A stretch of DNA of 64,000 nt from Piezodorus guildinii (Eukaryota; Arthropoda; Insecta; Hemiptera; Pentatomidae). The notes under the pieces are model-generated. The model was not told the origin of the DNA and ran no database searches. It saw only the letters and a program-made list of their open reading frames with translations. Where the stretch lies: assembly GCA_023052935.1 (NCBI GenBank), contig CM041292.1:28230954-28294953 (forward strand), in the 5' to 3' direction. Both the position numbers and the translations under genes were made by a program. How positions within the stretch are numbered: the stretch's first letter is position 1; every line of letters begins with the position of its first letter. Positions 22,811-33,924 of this stretch are shown here, one piece after another.

Positions 22811-24598
22811 CTGGCTCCTTTACGTTTTTTTTTTCCAAAAATAGAACGGAATACGTCATTCTTGCATGAACGTATACAATATAGTAAAAAAAAAAACTAG
22901 ATTAGACACATCATGTCATGATTTTTAACGTGTCTTCAATTAATTATTTTTTCACCAGACATTTTTTTTTTTTTTTCAATTTTCAATCGTGAGTATTTTA
23001 TCTTCTTAATTATTTATTTATCTTCTTAATTAATAAGTATCTATTTATGTACAATATCTAGAATTTAAAGTGAAATTGAAAACAAATTAATCTTATTTCC
23101 ATTGCTCGCACTATTTGTTTTGACAGGTAAAAACATAGAATCAGCAGAGGGGTTGGAAAATAAGGTGAAGGTTGAAGAGATAGGGCGAGGGAGAAGACTG
23201 ACTGAGGAGATCTTGAAGGAGGTGATGATCCTCTCAAGTGCCAATTCATTAAAGCCATTTCCTCTACAACGAGATAAGAGAATTTAATCAAGTAAGTCAA
23301 TTCTACATTAAACTCTAACTAAAAGGTGTAAGAGTGAAGTCTGGAATTTGAAAATTTTAAAGATCGCAATACTTTCCTTAACAATATATCTATGGCGGTC
23401 GTGAATTAGTGGTGAAGTCAAAATCTTTCATTTTACAGGTCAGCGACTTAAAGTTTTACGTAATACCCAAAATAGAGTTATGAACATACAGCTTTCATTC
23501 CACTTGAAATTTCTTCCACCAAGAAATTTCTTTAAGCAATTTAACAACGTAGGAGAAGGTCTGAGGTATACGTGGAGTTAACTCATTTTTCATATAACTC
23601 AAGTTATCTAGTTTTCACGACAGTAATATCTTTATTGGTAAGTCAACTTAAAAATATATAATTACTGTAATCTACAGAAACTACTTATTCAATGCGATTT
23701 TTACATTCCCCATTGATTTAGACTACTTTAAATGGTTGATATATTCATATTTTTAAACTTATAATATTCCCATAAATAATATTTACGAAAACTTCATCCT
23801 CTGAAAATTCCTTATTACTCTTTCCGTATTAACAAATTCATTCTGTGTTCATATTTATTATTTTCTCAGTACTAATAAAAAGTTTCCAATGCTAATTTAG
23901 CCATTTTTATTGGAAGACCATAACGCGACTCGCAATCCGCACACATAGGGTAGAGTTATTAGTCCTATGCCCTGTTTATAGTTGAATTAAAGGTACATAC
24001 AACGAAAAATTGATTATTTCAAAAGGTATACGATCTATCTGATATTATAGAGAAATTAATTGAGCATTTAATTCAAAATATAATTATTTTCGAGAAAACG
24101 GCGTTCAAATATAAAATCCATTTAATTAAGTGGTGATTCCGGCAATGATAATTTGGTTAAAGATTTGTTCAGATTTAAACGAGTTATTGTTTTCGGGTTG
24201 TGAACAACATACCACCTCAGATCATTCGAATTTACTATACTGTTGTAAGTACTTCATGGGTGAAAGAAACGAAGGAGCATATTGTATTTTAAAAATCGAA
24301 GGCTAATTAATAGCATCACATTTATTGAGCTTGGAATCGTAAATAATGGCGACGGGGAATGGCAACTTGTGAATTTCAAATGATCACTTGTTCCTTGGCA
24401 GACAATGGCAACGATTAAAAAACAATAGAAGATAATGGTAGGGAGGATATAGGACGAGCCTCGGCCCACGCAATGAAAATAATGTCACGAGACAAATATC
24501 TGTCTCACGAAGCTTAAACTTCAGGACGTAGGGAATGGACTGGCTCGGGAAGTGGACGAATAAAATATCTCTATTTGTGATACCCATTTTGCAAGAAA
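22811..24598. other. unassigned stretch with a family A 3' scrap
   Basis: No gene recognised. 23335-23395 carries GGAATTTGAAAATTTTAAAG and ATCGCAATACTTTCCTTAAC, a family A 3' end without the subterminal repeat. A purine-rich patch at 23130-23240 has short frames on both strands only. Confidence 0.35.
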
Positions 24599-24603
24599 AA
24601 AAT

Positions 24604-25441
24604 CTGGTGCGGTCAACACACGACTTTCACTTAGCTCCATTTTTAAAATCAATGAAAGAATTTTCAAATACAGTCAGAGATAAAAAAAAAATCTGGTGCG
24701 GGCAACACACGACTTTCACTTACCTCCATGTTTAAAATCAATGAAAGAATTTTCAAATACAGTTAGAGATAAAAATAAGTGAAATTATTAAGGAATTAAT
24801 CAAATTGAATTTATATAGAAACATGTGTTTTATTAAAAAATCAATTATATTATTATCTTAAATAATCAGTAAGTTTTATCTTCTTTTCATCACTCTCCAA
24901 TAACTTTTAAAAGCTTGTGTATGCGATATTTTTTCTAAAATCTTTAGCTTTCCAACGGTATATCATATATGTTATTATTATTGAATCTACAAAATTAAAG
25001 GTACTTTAGGGGAAGAAAATATTGGCATTTAAGCCCTGTCAGACCATTTTTATCTAAATAAAACCTACATGATATTAAAGCCCAATAAATTTTACATCGA
25101 TATAGCGAGTTTAATCAAAATCGTCGTAACCGTTTTTGAGAATATCGAAAAAAGGTGCAAAATGCATGGTATAAAGTGCCTCTTCTGGTAGGCTCATTTT
25201 GATGAAAAAAGTTTTGTCACGTCTCGGGCGTATAGTTGTCTTAAATATGAAATTTCAGTTTCATAGGACTTACCGTTTCCATCCGGGAGTTACCACACAC
25301 ACACACACACACAGACCTTTTTGCGGGACTTGGTTATTTGGACTCAGGGGACCCTAAAACGTGTATTTACGTTGAAAACTGGAATTCGAAAATTTTCACG
25401 ATCGCAATACTTCCCCTTACTATATATAGTAAGTGAAAGTA
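24604..25441 (+). repeat. family A element, reference copy (array unit 1)
   Basis: Complete from CTGGTGCGGTCAACA to AAGTGAAAGTA. Order: 5' terminus; ACTTTCACTTA subterminal repeat; AT-rich body; CCTGTCAGACC; GATATAGCGAGTTTAATC; TATGAAATTTCAGTTTCATA (itself a hairpin); CCGGGAGTTACC; (CA)n core 25291-25312; GACTCAGGGGACCCTAAAA; GATCGCAATACTTCCCC; and the palindrome CTTACTATATATAGTAAG. The first 88 bases are duplicated (second start at 24693). No open frame of note. Confidence 0.85.
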
Positions 25442-25550
25442 ATAAATTAAATTAAATTTCTATAGAAACATGTGTTTGATTCAAAAATCTATTATATTAT
25501 TATCTAAAATAATAGGACTTACCGTTTCCGCCCGGGAGTTACCACACACA

Positions 25551-25585
<35 letters not shown>

Positions 25586-25708
25586 CTTTTACGGGAGTTG
25601 GTTATTTGGACTCAGGGGACCCTAAAACGTGTATTTCCGTTGAAAACTGGAATTCGAAAATTTTCACGATCGCAATATTTCCCCTTACTATATATAGTAG
25701 TGAAAGTA
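25442..25708 (+). repeat. family A element, array unit 2 (internal deletion)
   Basis: Starts without the usual 5' terminus, at AATTAAATTTCTATAGAAAC. It jumps from TATCTAAAATAATAGG into the CCGCCCGGGAGTTACC block and a longer (CA)n core (25543-25580), and ends TATATATAGTAGTGAAAGTA. Confidence 0.8.
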
Positions 25709-26221
25709 ATACGTGAAACTATTAAAGAATTAATTAAATTGAATTTATATAGAAACATGTGTTTTATTAAAAAATCGATTATATTTTATCTAAAATAATC
25801 AGTTAGTTTTATCTTCTATTCATCACTCTCTATTAACTTTTAAAAGTTTGTGTATGAGATAATATTTTTTCTAAAATCTTAAACTTTCCAACGGTATATC
25901 ATACATGTATATTACAGTTCTCATGTTCAAAAACGAAAAATTGAATTAAAAAAATATTTGTATTTTCTCCTTTACTTGGGTATCGAATTCATTCAATTTA
26001 TATATTTACCTGTTTTTCATCAGTGGTAACAAGATAATATAGTTATTTTTATAGAATCAACAAAATTAAAGGTACTTAAATATGAAATTTCAGTTTCATA
26101 GGACTTACCGTTACCACACAGACACACACCTTTTTGCGGAACTTGGTTATTTGGACTCAGGGGACCCGAAAATTTTCACGATCGCAATACTTCCCCTTAC
26201 TATATATAGTAAGTGAAAGTA
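25709..26221 (+). repeat. family A element, array unit 3 (partial deletions)
   Basis: Starts at the internal GTGAAACTATTAAAG site. It retains CAACGGTATATCATACATG, TTGGGTATCGAATTCATTC and CAGTGGTAACAAGATAATAT, loses the middle, and ends with the intact palindrome and AAGTGAAAGTA. AAAAT lies on both outer sides of the three-unit array (24599-24603 and 26222-26226). Confidence 0.8.
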
Positions 26222-26226
26222 AAAAT

Positions 26227-26692
26227 TAATCAACGGTAATATTAAAATTGTTATTATACTTTAATGAGAGATTTATTAAGATGAAACAAAGTTAAGCGTA
26301 ATAATACCAAAAAAAAAAAAAATAATAATAATAAATAAAGGATTTTACTTAAGGCTTTATCATAATTTTTCTCGTCACAATTCCTGGATTAACACCAAAG
26401 GATCTGGAAGGGAGAAGTTGAGATATAACTGGTTAATTTCCGGACTCTTAAAATTCCTGGATGGATTGAATGCATATTTTTTTTGTGATTTTAGAGTGCT
26501 CAATGAATCTGAAGCTATGGTGATATACTCTGTTGGGAGTATCCTGGCATAATATAGGGATATTTCGATCGAATTCACTTTAACTATGAAGAAAGAAAAT
26601 GAATTAATGTAGTTTCGACTTTTAGGTGCATTCTAGTGTGACGAAAGTTGAACCAGTGAATGAGTCCGATCTAGAATCATCTATGAAATTCA
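26227..26692. other. unassigned stretch
   Basis: 26345-26380 (TTTTACTTAAGGCTTTATC) resembles 16098-16120, left of the Penelope-like element; the meaning is unknown. Otherwise nothing seen. Confidence 0.3.
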
Positions 26693-26697
26693 ATTTT

Positions 26698-27572
26698 TAC
26701 TTTCAGTTACTATATATAGTAAAGGAAAGTATTGCGATTGTGAAAATTTTCGAATTTCAGTTTTCAACGGAAATACACATTTTTGGGTCTCCTGAGCCCA
26801 AATAACCAAGTCCCGCAAAAAGGTCTTTGTGTGTGTGTGTGTGGTAACTCCCGGGGGGAACCGGTAAGTCCTATGAAACTAAAATTTCATATTTAAGACA
26901 AATATACGCCTGAGACGGTACAAAACCTATTTCATCAAAATGAGCTTACCAGAAGAGCAACATTTATAACATGCATTTTGCACCTTTTTTCTATTTTCTC
27001 GTAAACGGTACCGACGATTTTGATTAAACTCGCTATATCGATGAAAATGTAATGGGCTTTCATATCATTTGGATTAAAATGGTCTGACAGGGCTTAAATG
27101 CCGATATTTTAAATTTTCTTCCTCTAAAGTACCTTTAATTTTGTTGATTCTATAAAAATAACTATATTATCGGAAATACACGTTTCCAAGTTCCGCAAAT
27201 GGTGTGTGTGTGTGCGGTAACTCCCGGGCGGAAACGGAAAAGAGTCCTATGATTAATTTTATTGATTCTATAAAAATTACTATATTATCTTGTTACCACT
27301 GATGAAAAACAGGTAAATATATAAATTGAATGAATTCGATACCCAACTAAAGAAGAAAACTGAAAAAATATATTTTGTATGCAATTTTTTGTTTTTGAAC
27401 ATGTATGATATATTTCGTTGGAAAGCTTGAGATTTTAGAAAAAATATTATCTCATGCACAAGCTTTTAAAAGTTAGTAGAGAGTGATGAAAAGCCGATAA
27501 AAATAAGTGATTATTTTAGATAATAATATAATAGATTTTTTAATAAGTGAAAGTGTGTGTTGCCCGCACCAG
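26698..27572 (-). repeat. family A element, full-span copy with an internal re-copied block
   Basis: Left edge TACTTTCAGTTACTATATAT, GT core 26829-26842, body to TTGATTCTATAAAAATAAC. Then a misplaced second core (27172-27257: CGTTTCCAAGTTCCGC, GTGTGTGTGTG, TCCCGGGCGGAAACGG) precedes resumption of the body at TTGATTCTATAAAAATTAC. Right edge AAGTGAAAGTGTGTGTTGCC then GCACCAG. ATTTT flanks both sides (26693-26697 and 27573-27577). Confidence 0.85.
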
Positions 27573-27577
27573 ATTTT

Positions 27578-28009
27578 TGGGTTGGCAATGTGCCTCAGAT
27601 CTTCCCAAATCGGTATTAAAAACTGTTTTAATTGGATTTTTTTTAGTACAGTTTGCAAACTGAAGATAAGAGTATACAGGGTTTTTTTTGAAATATCCAT
27701 GGTGGGGTCCTGTTTTTCATTGAATTTATATTCAATAATTTCAACTGGGTTACTGCGGATCATATTCTTTCAGCTAGTTGTTAAAAAGGGTTAGTCTTTA
27801 GTAGAAATCTCGTGAATATTTTGGTGATTTATTTAATAGACAGTTTATCACGTTGGTAAGATAATGGCGGTAAGCATTAAATGAAAATCAATTATCCCAA
27901 GAAAGCTACAGAGGATGCTTTAGGAAACTTTTACGAAAGTAATTAAAGGAAGTTGTTTGATTCGATCATCAGTTTTTTTTTTTACTGTAACCTGTTTAAT
28001 GTTTACCTT
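27578..28009. other. unassigned stretch
   Basis: Minus- and plus-strand frames of about 95 codons (27473-27794) overlap the family A edge and carry no domain. Nothing else recognised. Confidence 0.3.
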
Positions 28010-28641
28010 TAGCCCAGTAGAGATAGGATTTTGGTTATAAAAAGATGGGGTAAATTTAATTTTTAGGCAAGATTGTTTGTACTCCTCCCCTTAGAAAAAA
28101 AACAAGTTTTCACACTTTTCAGCCTTGTATGTTTTACGCCATCTTGAAAAAAACTCTAAAAAAAAGTACTTTTTTCAGTTGTTTCCTTCTATATCTCTTT
28201 CTGGACTTTCTGATGCTTTTTTCTTTTTACCAACTGAAATAATAATCAGAAATAAAAAGTTAATGGAGGCTAACCGTAGATGGAGGCTATCTAATGCACG
28301 GAGTACATTGGAATCAGAGGGAACGTTTTTGTATCTCAGAAAGTGTTCTGATTATTCCAACATGTTACATATTAAACAAGTAGGAAATTTATTGTTTTTT
28401 TAGTATTTCTAAAGATAAATTTAGCTCTAAAAAGTCCAGGTAGAGATATCATAAGAAAAAACTGAAAAAAGTTCTTTTTTCCAGAGTTTTTTCAAGATGG
28501 CGGAAAACGCACGAGGGTGAAAAGTATGAAAACTTGGGGCTTTAATGAGGGAAGCAGTAGAAATAATCGTGCCTAAAAATTAAATTCACTCCAACTTTTC
28601 CTAGCCACCCCCCCATTTTTTGATCTAACTCTACTGGGCTA
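28010..28641. mobile_element. foldback / long-inverted-repeat element (632 bp)
   Basis: Arms of about 200 bp face each other. Left 28010-28211 starts TAGCCCAGTAGAG and contains TTTAATTTTTAGGCA, AAGTTTTCACACTTTTCA and CGCCATCTTGAAAAAA. Right 28430-28641 carries the complements in reverse order and ends CTCTACTGGGCTA. The 218-bp interior has no transposase. This suits a non-autonomous DNA transposon or foldback element; I do not recognise the family. Confidence 0.75.
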
Positions 28642-29655
28642 CCTGGGCTATTCCAAGAAATGTTAAAAAAAAGTTTTAAAACTTACTCTACCTATATTAT
28701 TTTTTATATATAATTTATTTAATAAAAAAAAAAAAAAATGAAATGTAAAGCTATCAATATAAAACGGCATATAATGTTGTTAGACAAGAAGGCAGTGACA
28801 GCTAAGAAGCCGATATTTCAATATAGAATCCAATCTCCACGTATGATAAAGTCCCCGCTTTGAGGAGGATCAGAAAATGCTGATCAGGGGGTCCCATTAG
28901 ATTTATCTTATCTCAGGGTAGAAATGCCAAGAAAACAGTCGCAAGAAAAAACCACTAAATTTTTTTATACGATTTTTCCAGCAAAAATGTACTCATTAGG
29001 TATATTTCATTGCAAATCATGAAATATTTTATCAAACAATACGCTTATGAATCAGACTTTAAAGAAAGGGGAATAAAATAACTTATTTGAATTATGTTGT
29101 AATAAAAAATCTTATCTAAAGTTAACATTTTTTTTTTTTTTTTAATAAAAGTAGTTTGCATTTACCTAAAGAACACTTTTGATTTCGAATACTTTCTCTT
29201 ATACTGAAATGCTAGCAATAGCTGAAATGGTTCGGTTGCGTAGAGTTGGCGAATTTTCAAAGAATCTTGAAGTGTTTAATCTTTATTAAAAAATTAAAAT
29301 AAATGTTTTTTTGGAGTTAGCAACTTTAATTGAATATCGGTCATGGAAAAGAAAAGCTTATTTTTCTCTTTCCGAAATTGTGGATTTCACAGTAATGTTT
29401 TCTATAGTATTAAGGATATTTGAAAGCATAAAACTTGATTTTTTTAATACCTTTTTTTCTCTAGGCAGTTGAGCTATTTTTCATCTAAGCATTACATTCT
29501 ACCATCATCAGAAACAGAAATATTGTTGTAAATTAATTAATTATCTTGAGTGTTAATTGACATTAAGAAACACAACATACTTTAAGCCTAAATTTATCGG
29601 AAGAAAATTCATAACCATCAGTGACAATAAAAAATTTAAGAATAGAATAGAAAAT
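28642..29655. other. unassigned AT-rich stretch
   Basis: No coding or repeat signature recognised. Confidence 0.35.
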
Positions 29656-30392
29656 AAAAGTATTTTCTGACAGGATCCCTTAAGAACAATTGATATGTAC
29701 AATTAAGATATACGATGTGTCTGGCCAAAAGACCAAAGGATTATAATTAATTTTTATTTACAATGATATCAGAAGAAAATAAAGGATTAAAGTATACAAT
29801 AAAACAAAAGAGTAAAATAAATAACTTCTGATAGATTAATGTGCTGAATAAACTAAACATTGAAACTGATTCATAATAATAAATCCATAAACCAAGTTAA
29901 ATTTGAGCAATAAATAATAAATTTTCTTTATGGATTGATATTTGATTTGAAATATCAGGCTTGTTGAGCGTCTGTTTCTGATGATAGTAGGTACTTGAAC
30001 AACTGGGACTTGATTGATGGTAGGGAAGATGCATGGCGGATATCAGTAGGTAAGGAATTCCAGAGAGTAGTAGAGCGGACAAGAAAGGAATGATCAAAAG
30101 TTTTTGTTCAAAAGGTAGGAATGTGAAGGTCAGAATGGCGCGATCTTGATTTGAGGGAGTGGATTGACGATTTAAATTGCAGAAGTCTGTGGATATAGGG
30201 AAGTAGCTGGGAGTTGATGGTTTGGTAAAGGTATGATAAATATTGTCTCCGGATAGAGGGAAGGAGCCACTTTGACTCGCTGTATAAATGGGTCACATGA
30301 GACTCGGTGTGCCGAGGACAAATCTTGAAAATATTATACATTTGGAATCCTCTCCATTCATGAAATAAAGGAACAAACATCTTTTATAAATT
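29656..30392 (-). mobile_element. CR1-like LINE fragment, C-terminal coding and 3' region
   Basis: The minus strand reads KICPRHTESHVTHLYSESK, IRRQYLSYLYQTINSQLLPY, and FKSSIHSLKSRSRHSDLHIP, then, after a shift, FLSALLLSGIPYLLISAMH. This is the same C-terminus as the copy at 36715-37930. The 3' region 29660-29760 (ATGTGTCTGGCCAAAAGACC) is shared with 36745-36790. Clade is by resemblance to CR1/L2-type tails. Confidence 0.7.
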
Positions 30393-30419
30393 ATACAATA
30401 TATCGCTGTCTCAATCTAT

Positions 30420-30855
30420 GATCTAATAGAATGTCAGTATGCAAAAAAAAGAAAAAAAAAAAGAAAAAAAAATGATGCTCCTTAATTATGTCTATTGTGG
30501 TTATAATCTAGAGGTGGGAATTCTGAACTAATCGCTAAACTACTGAACTGCTGAGGCAGTAAAACATTTTATTTATTTATTTTATTATTATTATTTGTTT
30601 TTGTACACTACTGTTATTTTAAGTTACTGAAAGTCCCAGAGTAGTTTTAGCTTCTCTACCTTTCTTTATAATATGACTTTAAAGACGATAAGAGAATGGC
30701 GACTTTATGGAATGTTTTCTTTGTTTGGAGAAGGTTCAGATGATACAGATGTATGTAACTTATAAGGACTATTTTTATCATTATGAGGAACATAAATAAT
30801 TATCTAACAACTTTGTTATTTTATCATGGTTATGCAGATGTTTAGCTGTAATTCT

Positions 30856-30857
<2 letters not shown>
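30420..30857. other. unassigned AT-rich stretch
   Basis: A-rich run at 30440-30472. Nothing else recognised. Confidence 0.3.

Positions 30858-30927
<70 letters not shown>
30858..30927. repeat. (TA)n microsatellite
   Basis: About 70 bases of uninterrupted TA directly abutting the palindrome at 30928. Confidence 0.95.
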
Positions 30928-30931
<4 letters not shown>

Positions 30932-31208
30932 TGTGTTGTTCTTAGGTTTCAGTCAATGAATAAACAATTTTATCTATGCGACGTTTCGAGAATTTATTGT
31001 TCTCATAATCATGTCTTAACAGTGGAAAAAAAAAACAGAACATTAATATTATTATACAATAATTATTAATATTAATATTAATATTAATATTAATGTTCTG
31101 TTTTTTTTTTCCACTGTTAAGGCATGATTATGAGAACAATAAATTCTCGAAACGTCGCATAGATAAAATTGTTTATTCATTGACTGAAACCTAAGAACAA
31201 CACAAACT
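30928..31208. repeat. near-perfect 281-bp palindrome with Penelope/hammerhead-like motif
   Basis: Arms of about 127 bp starting AGTTTGTGTTGTTCTTAGG differ by one substitution and one base in an A run. Each arm holds GAGAACAATAAATTCTCGAA followed by ACGTCGC. This is the stem II plus GAAAC end of a hammerhead-like motif of the sort carried by Penelope-type terminal repeats. The CTGANGA core box is not intact (ATGATTATGAG instead). The centre is AT-rich (ATTAATATT repeats). Confidence 0.7.
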
Positions 31209-32937
31209 TAAATTATCAACAGTCGAGAACTGATCAAACAATATGCAGGAAATTTCCCAAGTTATTACAGCATTTACCAAGAGCTCAATGATAACCACCG
31301 TAGGCTCGACTTCAGCGGGGCATTTAAACTATGCGAGCCTTGGGGTAGCAGTTGGTGTGAAATATCTAACACAACTTGGCCCATAACGGCTACCAGGAAC
31401 CCCATCTTCGGCAATTAAGAGGGTAACAGATCGTCCCAACGGAGGATGAACAAAGATGCCAAATAATTTATAAACGCAACTGAGCAATCATAGGTGGTAG
31501 AGGTAACTTTTTGGCTTTGAACAATAAATACGAGATATTAAAAGAAATATGTGTTTCTTATTTACAATAAAGCCATTTTGAAAGATTACAATTTTATTTC
31601 CAATAATAATTTACGGCTTTTTACAGTTTTACGATCATTTAGGACATTCGTTCCTGAAGGTTTATAAGTAAAATAAATTGGAATAAAATTTTTAGAAGGG
31701 AAAATTAAATTTTCTGTAATCAAGGCATCACAAAATTTTTCTGAAATATTAGATATGCTGTTGGAAAGAGCAATTTTTAGAGATAATATGCAATAAAATA
31801 AGTTTTACAAGATAACAAAATATCGTTATTTGGTATGACATAAACTTATGAACGTTCGTTGTTTTTAAGGTTTGTAATGAAGGAGGTTATGTGATTCATA
31901 GTTGCCACCGTACAGTGCTGTACAAATAATACATAATTTCATATATTACTCAAAATTTTAGAAAAAATATTAGGTATCTAAAGGTTATATCACTTATGAA
32001 TAAATCATAATGTAACAAAGCTTTATTTTTGGTAGCCACATTCCAACAGTCAAACAACAATTAAACAGAACATATAATATTATTAATAAATATAACAAAG
32101 TCCCATAGAGGTTATTTCTCTATCTCACAGTATCGAACCTAAAAGTTCTTTAGATATTTAAGGTTCGGAAGCTCTATAGGTTTTACGGGTTTATAGTTTA
32201 CTAGTCTGATGTAAGTATATGGTAAGTATTTTAGCTAAAGATGATTTAGAGGGTTAAAAATAGAAGTATAAACCAGAATATGGATGAAATATAGGGACCT
32301 CAATATTAAAGCTAATATCATGATTTTACAGATAAACAAAATGTCGATTTAAAAAAATGAAACCTGAATATAGGATGAAAACCCAAGAGACGTGGTTATT
32401 GGTATAATGTTACGAGGAGCGCTGATAGGTGGTATCCATGTTTCATTCATGACCCTGAAGGTATGGGTTACCAGAGGTATTCGAATACCTCTCTATGGCC
32501 CGAGCATTACCGTCCATGAATCCATTACACGGGGCTCCAACCCGGCCGGGAGCCGGTGGCCATCTTGCCGGGGCTATAAACCTTTCAACGGGATTGTTTC
32601 CTCCATACTCGCCACCGTCCGGCTACCTAGCCTGGGTATCGCTTTATTGTCACTCAGGTATGTTCTCCAAGGGTGATATAACCCATAAAGGAAAATGTCT
32701 TTTCTTGTGAGATTATCATCATATCGGAGAGTCTATTGAAAAGTGTTTATTACTTTTCATAGAGGTTGTAATGTAAAAAGAAAAATATAAACAGTTAGCT
32801 CTGAGTAAGTATGCATAATAAAATGCATATGGTTACACAATCTTAACCTGGCATGTTAAAGCAATGACATAAAAGAGCTTGAGCAATATAATGCCTATAC
32901 CGAATTAATTTACTACATATAACTATTTATTTAGTAA
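31209..32937. other. unassigned; GC-richer blocks at 31270-31450 and 32390-32680
   Basis: 31270-31450 contains TAGGCTCGACTTCAGCGGGG and similar sequence without a frame. 32390-32680 is strikingly GC-rich (CCAACCCGGCCGGGAGCCGG) with two overlapping plus-strand frames (94 and 71 codons) that show no domain. Possible parts of unrecognised elements. Confidence 0.35.
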
Positions 32938-32950
32938 TATTTATTTTACA

Positions 32951-33515
32951 GGCAAAATACAGCTATTGAAGGCTTGTTCTATCTTATGGATGCCAAACAT
33001 GGTCCCTCAACAAGCTACATGAGAGAAAAATTATAACATGCCAAAGAGCAATGGAGAGGAGCATGTTAGGCTTAAGGAAAAGCCAAAAGCAAAACAGCCA
33101 AACAATAAGAAAAGTTAGTGGTGTCACTGATGCAATAACATTCGTGAAAAAGATGAAATGGCAATGGGCTGGCCATCTAATGAGGAAAAATGATGAAAAC
33201 TGGGCAAAAAGATTGACTGAGTGGACTCCATTGGATAGGAAAAGGAACCGAGGCAGGCAAAGAAGAAGGTGGGTCGATGAGATCAAAAAGGCAGAAGGAG
33301 TGCTATGGTCACGAAAAGCCAAGGACAGAGAATTTTGGAAGAGGAAGATGAGCGAACTCTTCAACTCAAGTACGGATAGTTACCGTTAAAGACTTCAAAC
33401 TCCTGAAAAGGAAGGTCTATGTACATATATGTATATAAATAAAGAGAAAAAAAAATGTAAATAAAAATGTATTACAAATGTTTATATGTATATCAATAAA
33501 GACTATTATTATTAT
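32951..33515 (+). mobile_element. RTE/R4-like LINE tail with 13-bp target duplication
   Basis: Flanked by TATTTATTTTACA at 32938-32950 and 33516-33528. The reading LSYGCQTWSLNKLHERKIIT, CQRAMERSMLGLRKSQKQNS, then MKWQWAGHLMRKNDENWAKR and RGRQRRRWVDEIKKAEG is the C-terminus of an endonuclease/reverse-transcriptase LINE common in arthropods. The stop at 33387 is followed by about 100 bases and an (ATT)n tail. A frameshift lies near 32975. Strongly 5'-truncated. Confidence 0.85.
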
Positions 33516-33529
33516 TATTTATTTTACAA

Positions 33530-33924
33530 TGTTCCGAGTTTCCAGTCCTTACTATGTAACAGTTCTGAACGCTTACATAATGATATTATTATCGTTTCCA
33601 TTTCACAGTTGATAAAAGAGTATTAATTCAATAACTATATCATAACCATGTGGAAACTAAATTAATAATATAAGTTATTTACAAAGGCTTTTTCTATATT
33701 ACTTTTATAAATATTTAACTAATTTCTGTTCTATTTTTAAATAACTTATAATGGGTCAAATATTAGACAAATTGAAAGAAAATATTTTAATGTATTTTTT
33801 TATACTTGAGGAGTGAGAAATACTTAGGATGTGACGAATAGTGACAAAACACTTTCTGGCATTTATTTAATCAATTTATTCGGAAAAGGAGGATTTATTT
33901 AAAAACGATTGTAGTCTTTGTAAG
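33530..33924. other. unassigned AT-rich stretch
   Basis: Nothing recognised. Confidence 0.35.

Noticed and set aside
25545..25582. Tandem repeats as a CRISPR-like array
   Set aside because: This is a (CA)n microsatellite inside family A; there is no repeat-spacer structure.
24604..26221. Family A as a canonical Helitron
   Set aside because: The 3' end lacks CTRR, and several copies have short flanking duplications, which Helitrons do not make. Kept as unclassified.
32392..32710. Overlapping 94- and 71-codon frames as a gene
   Set aside because: No domain, no splice borders that make sense, and both frames open equally because of GC content.
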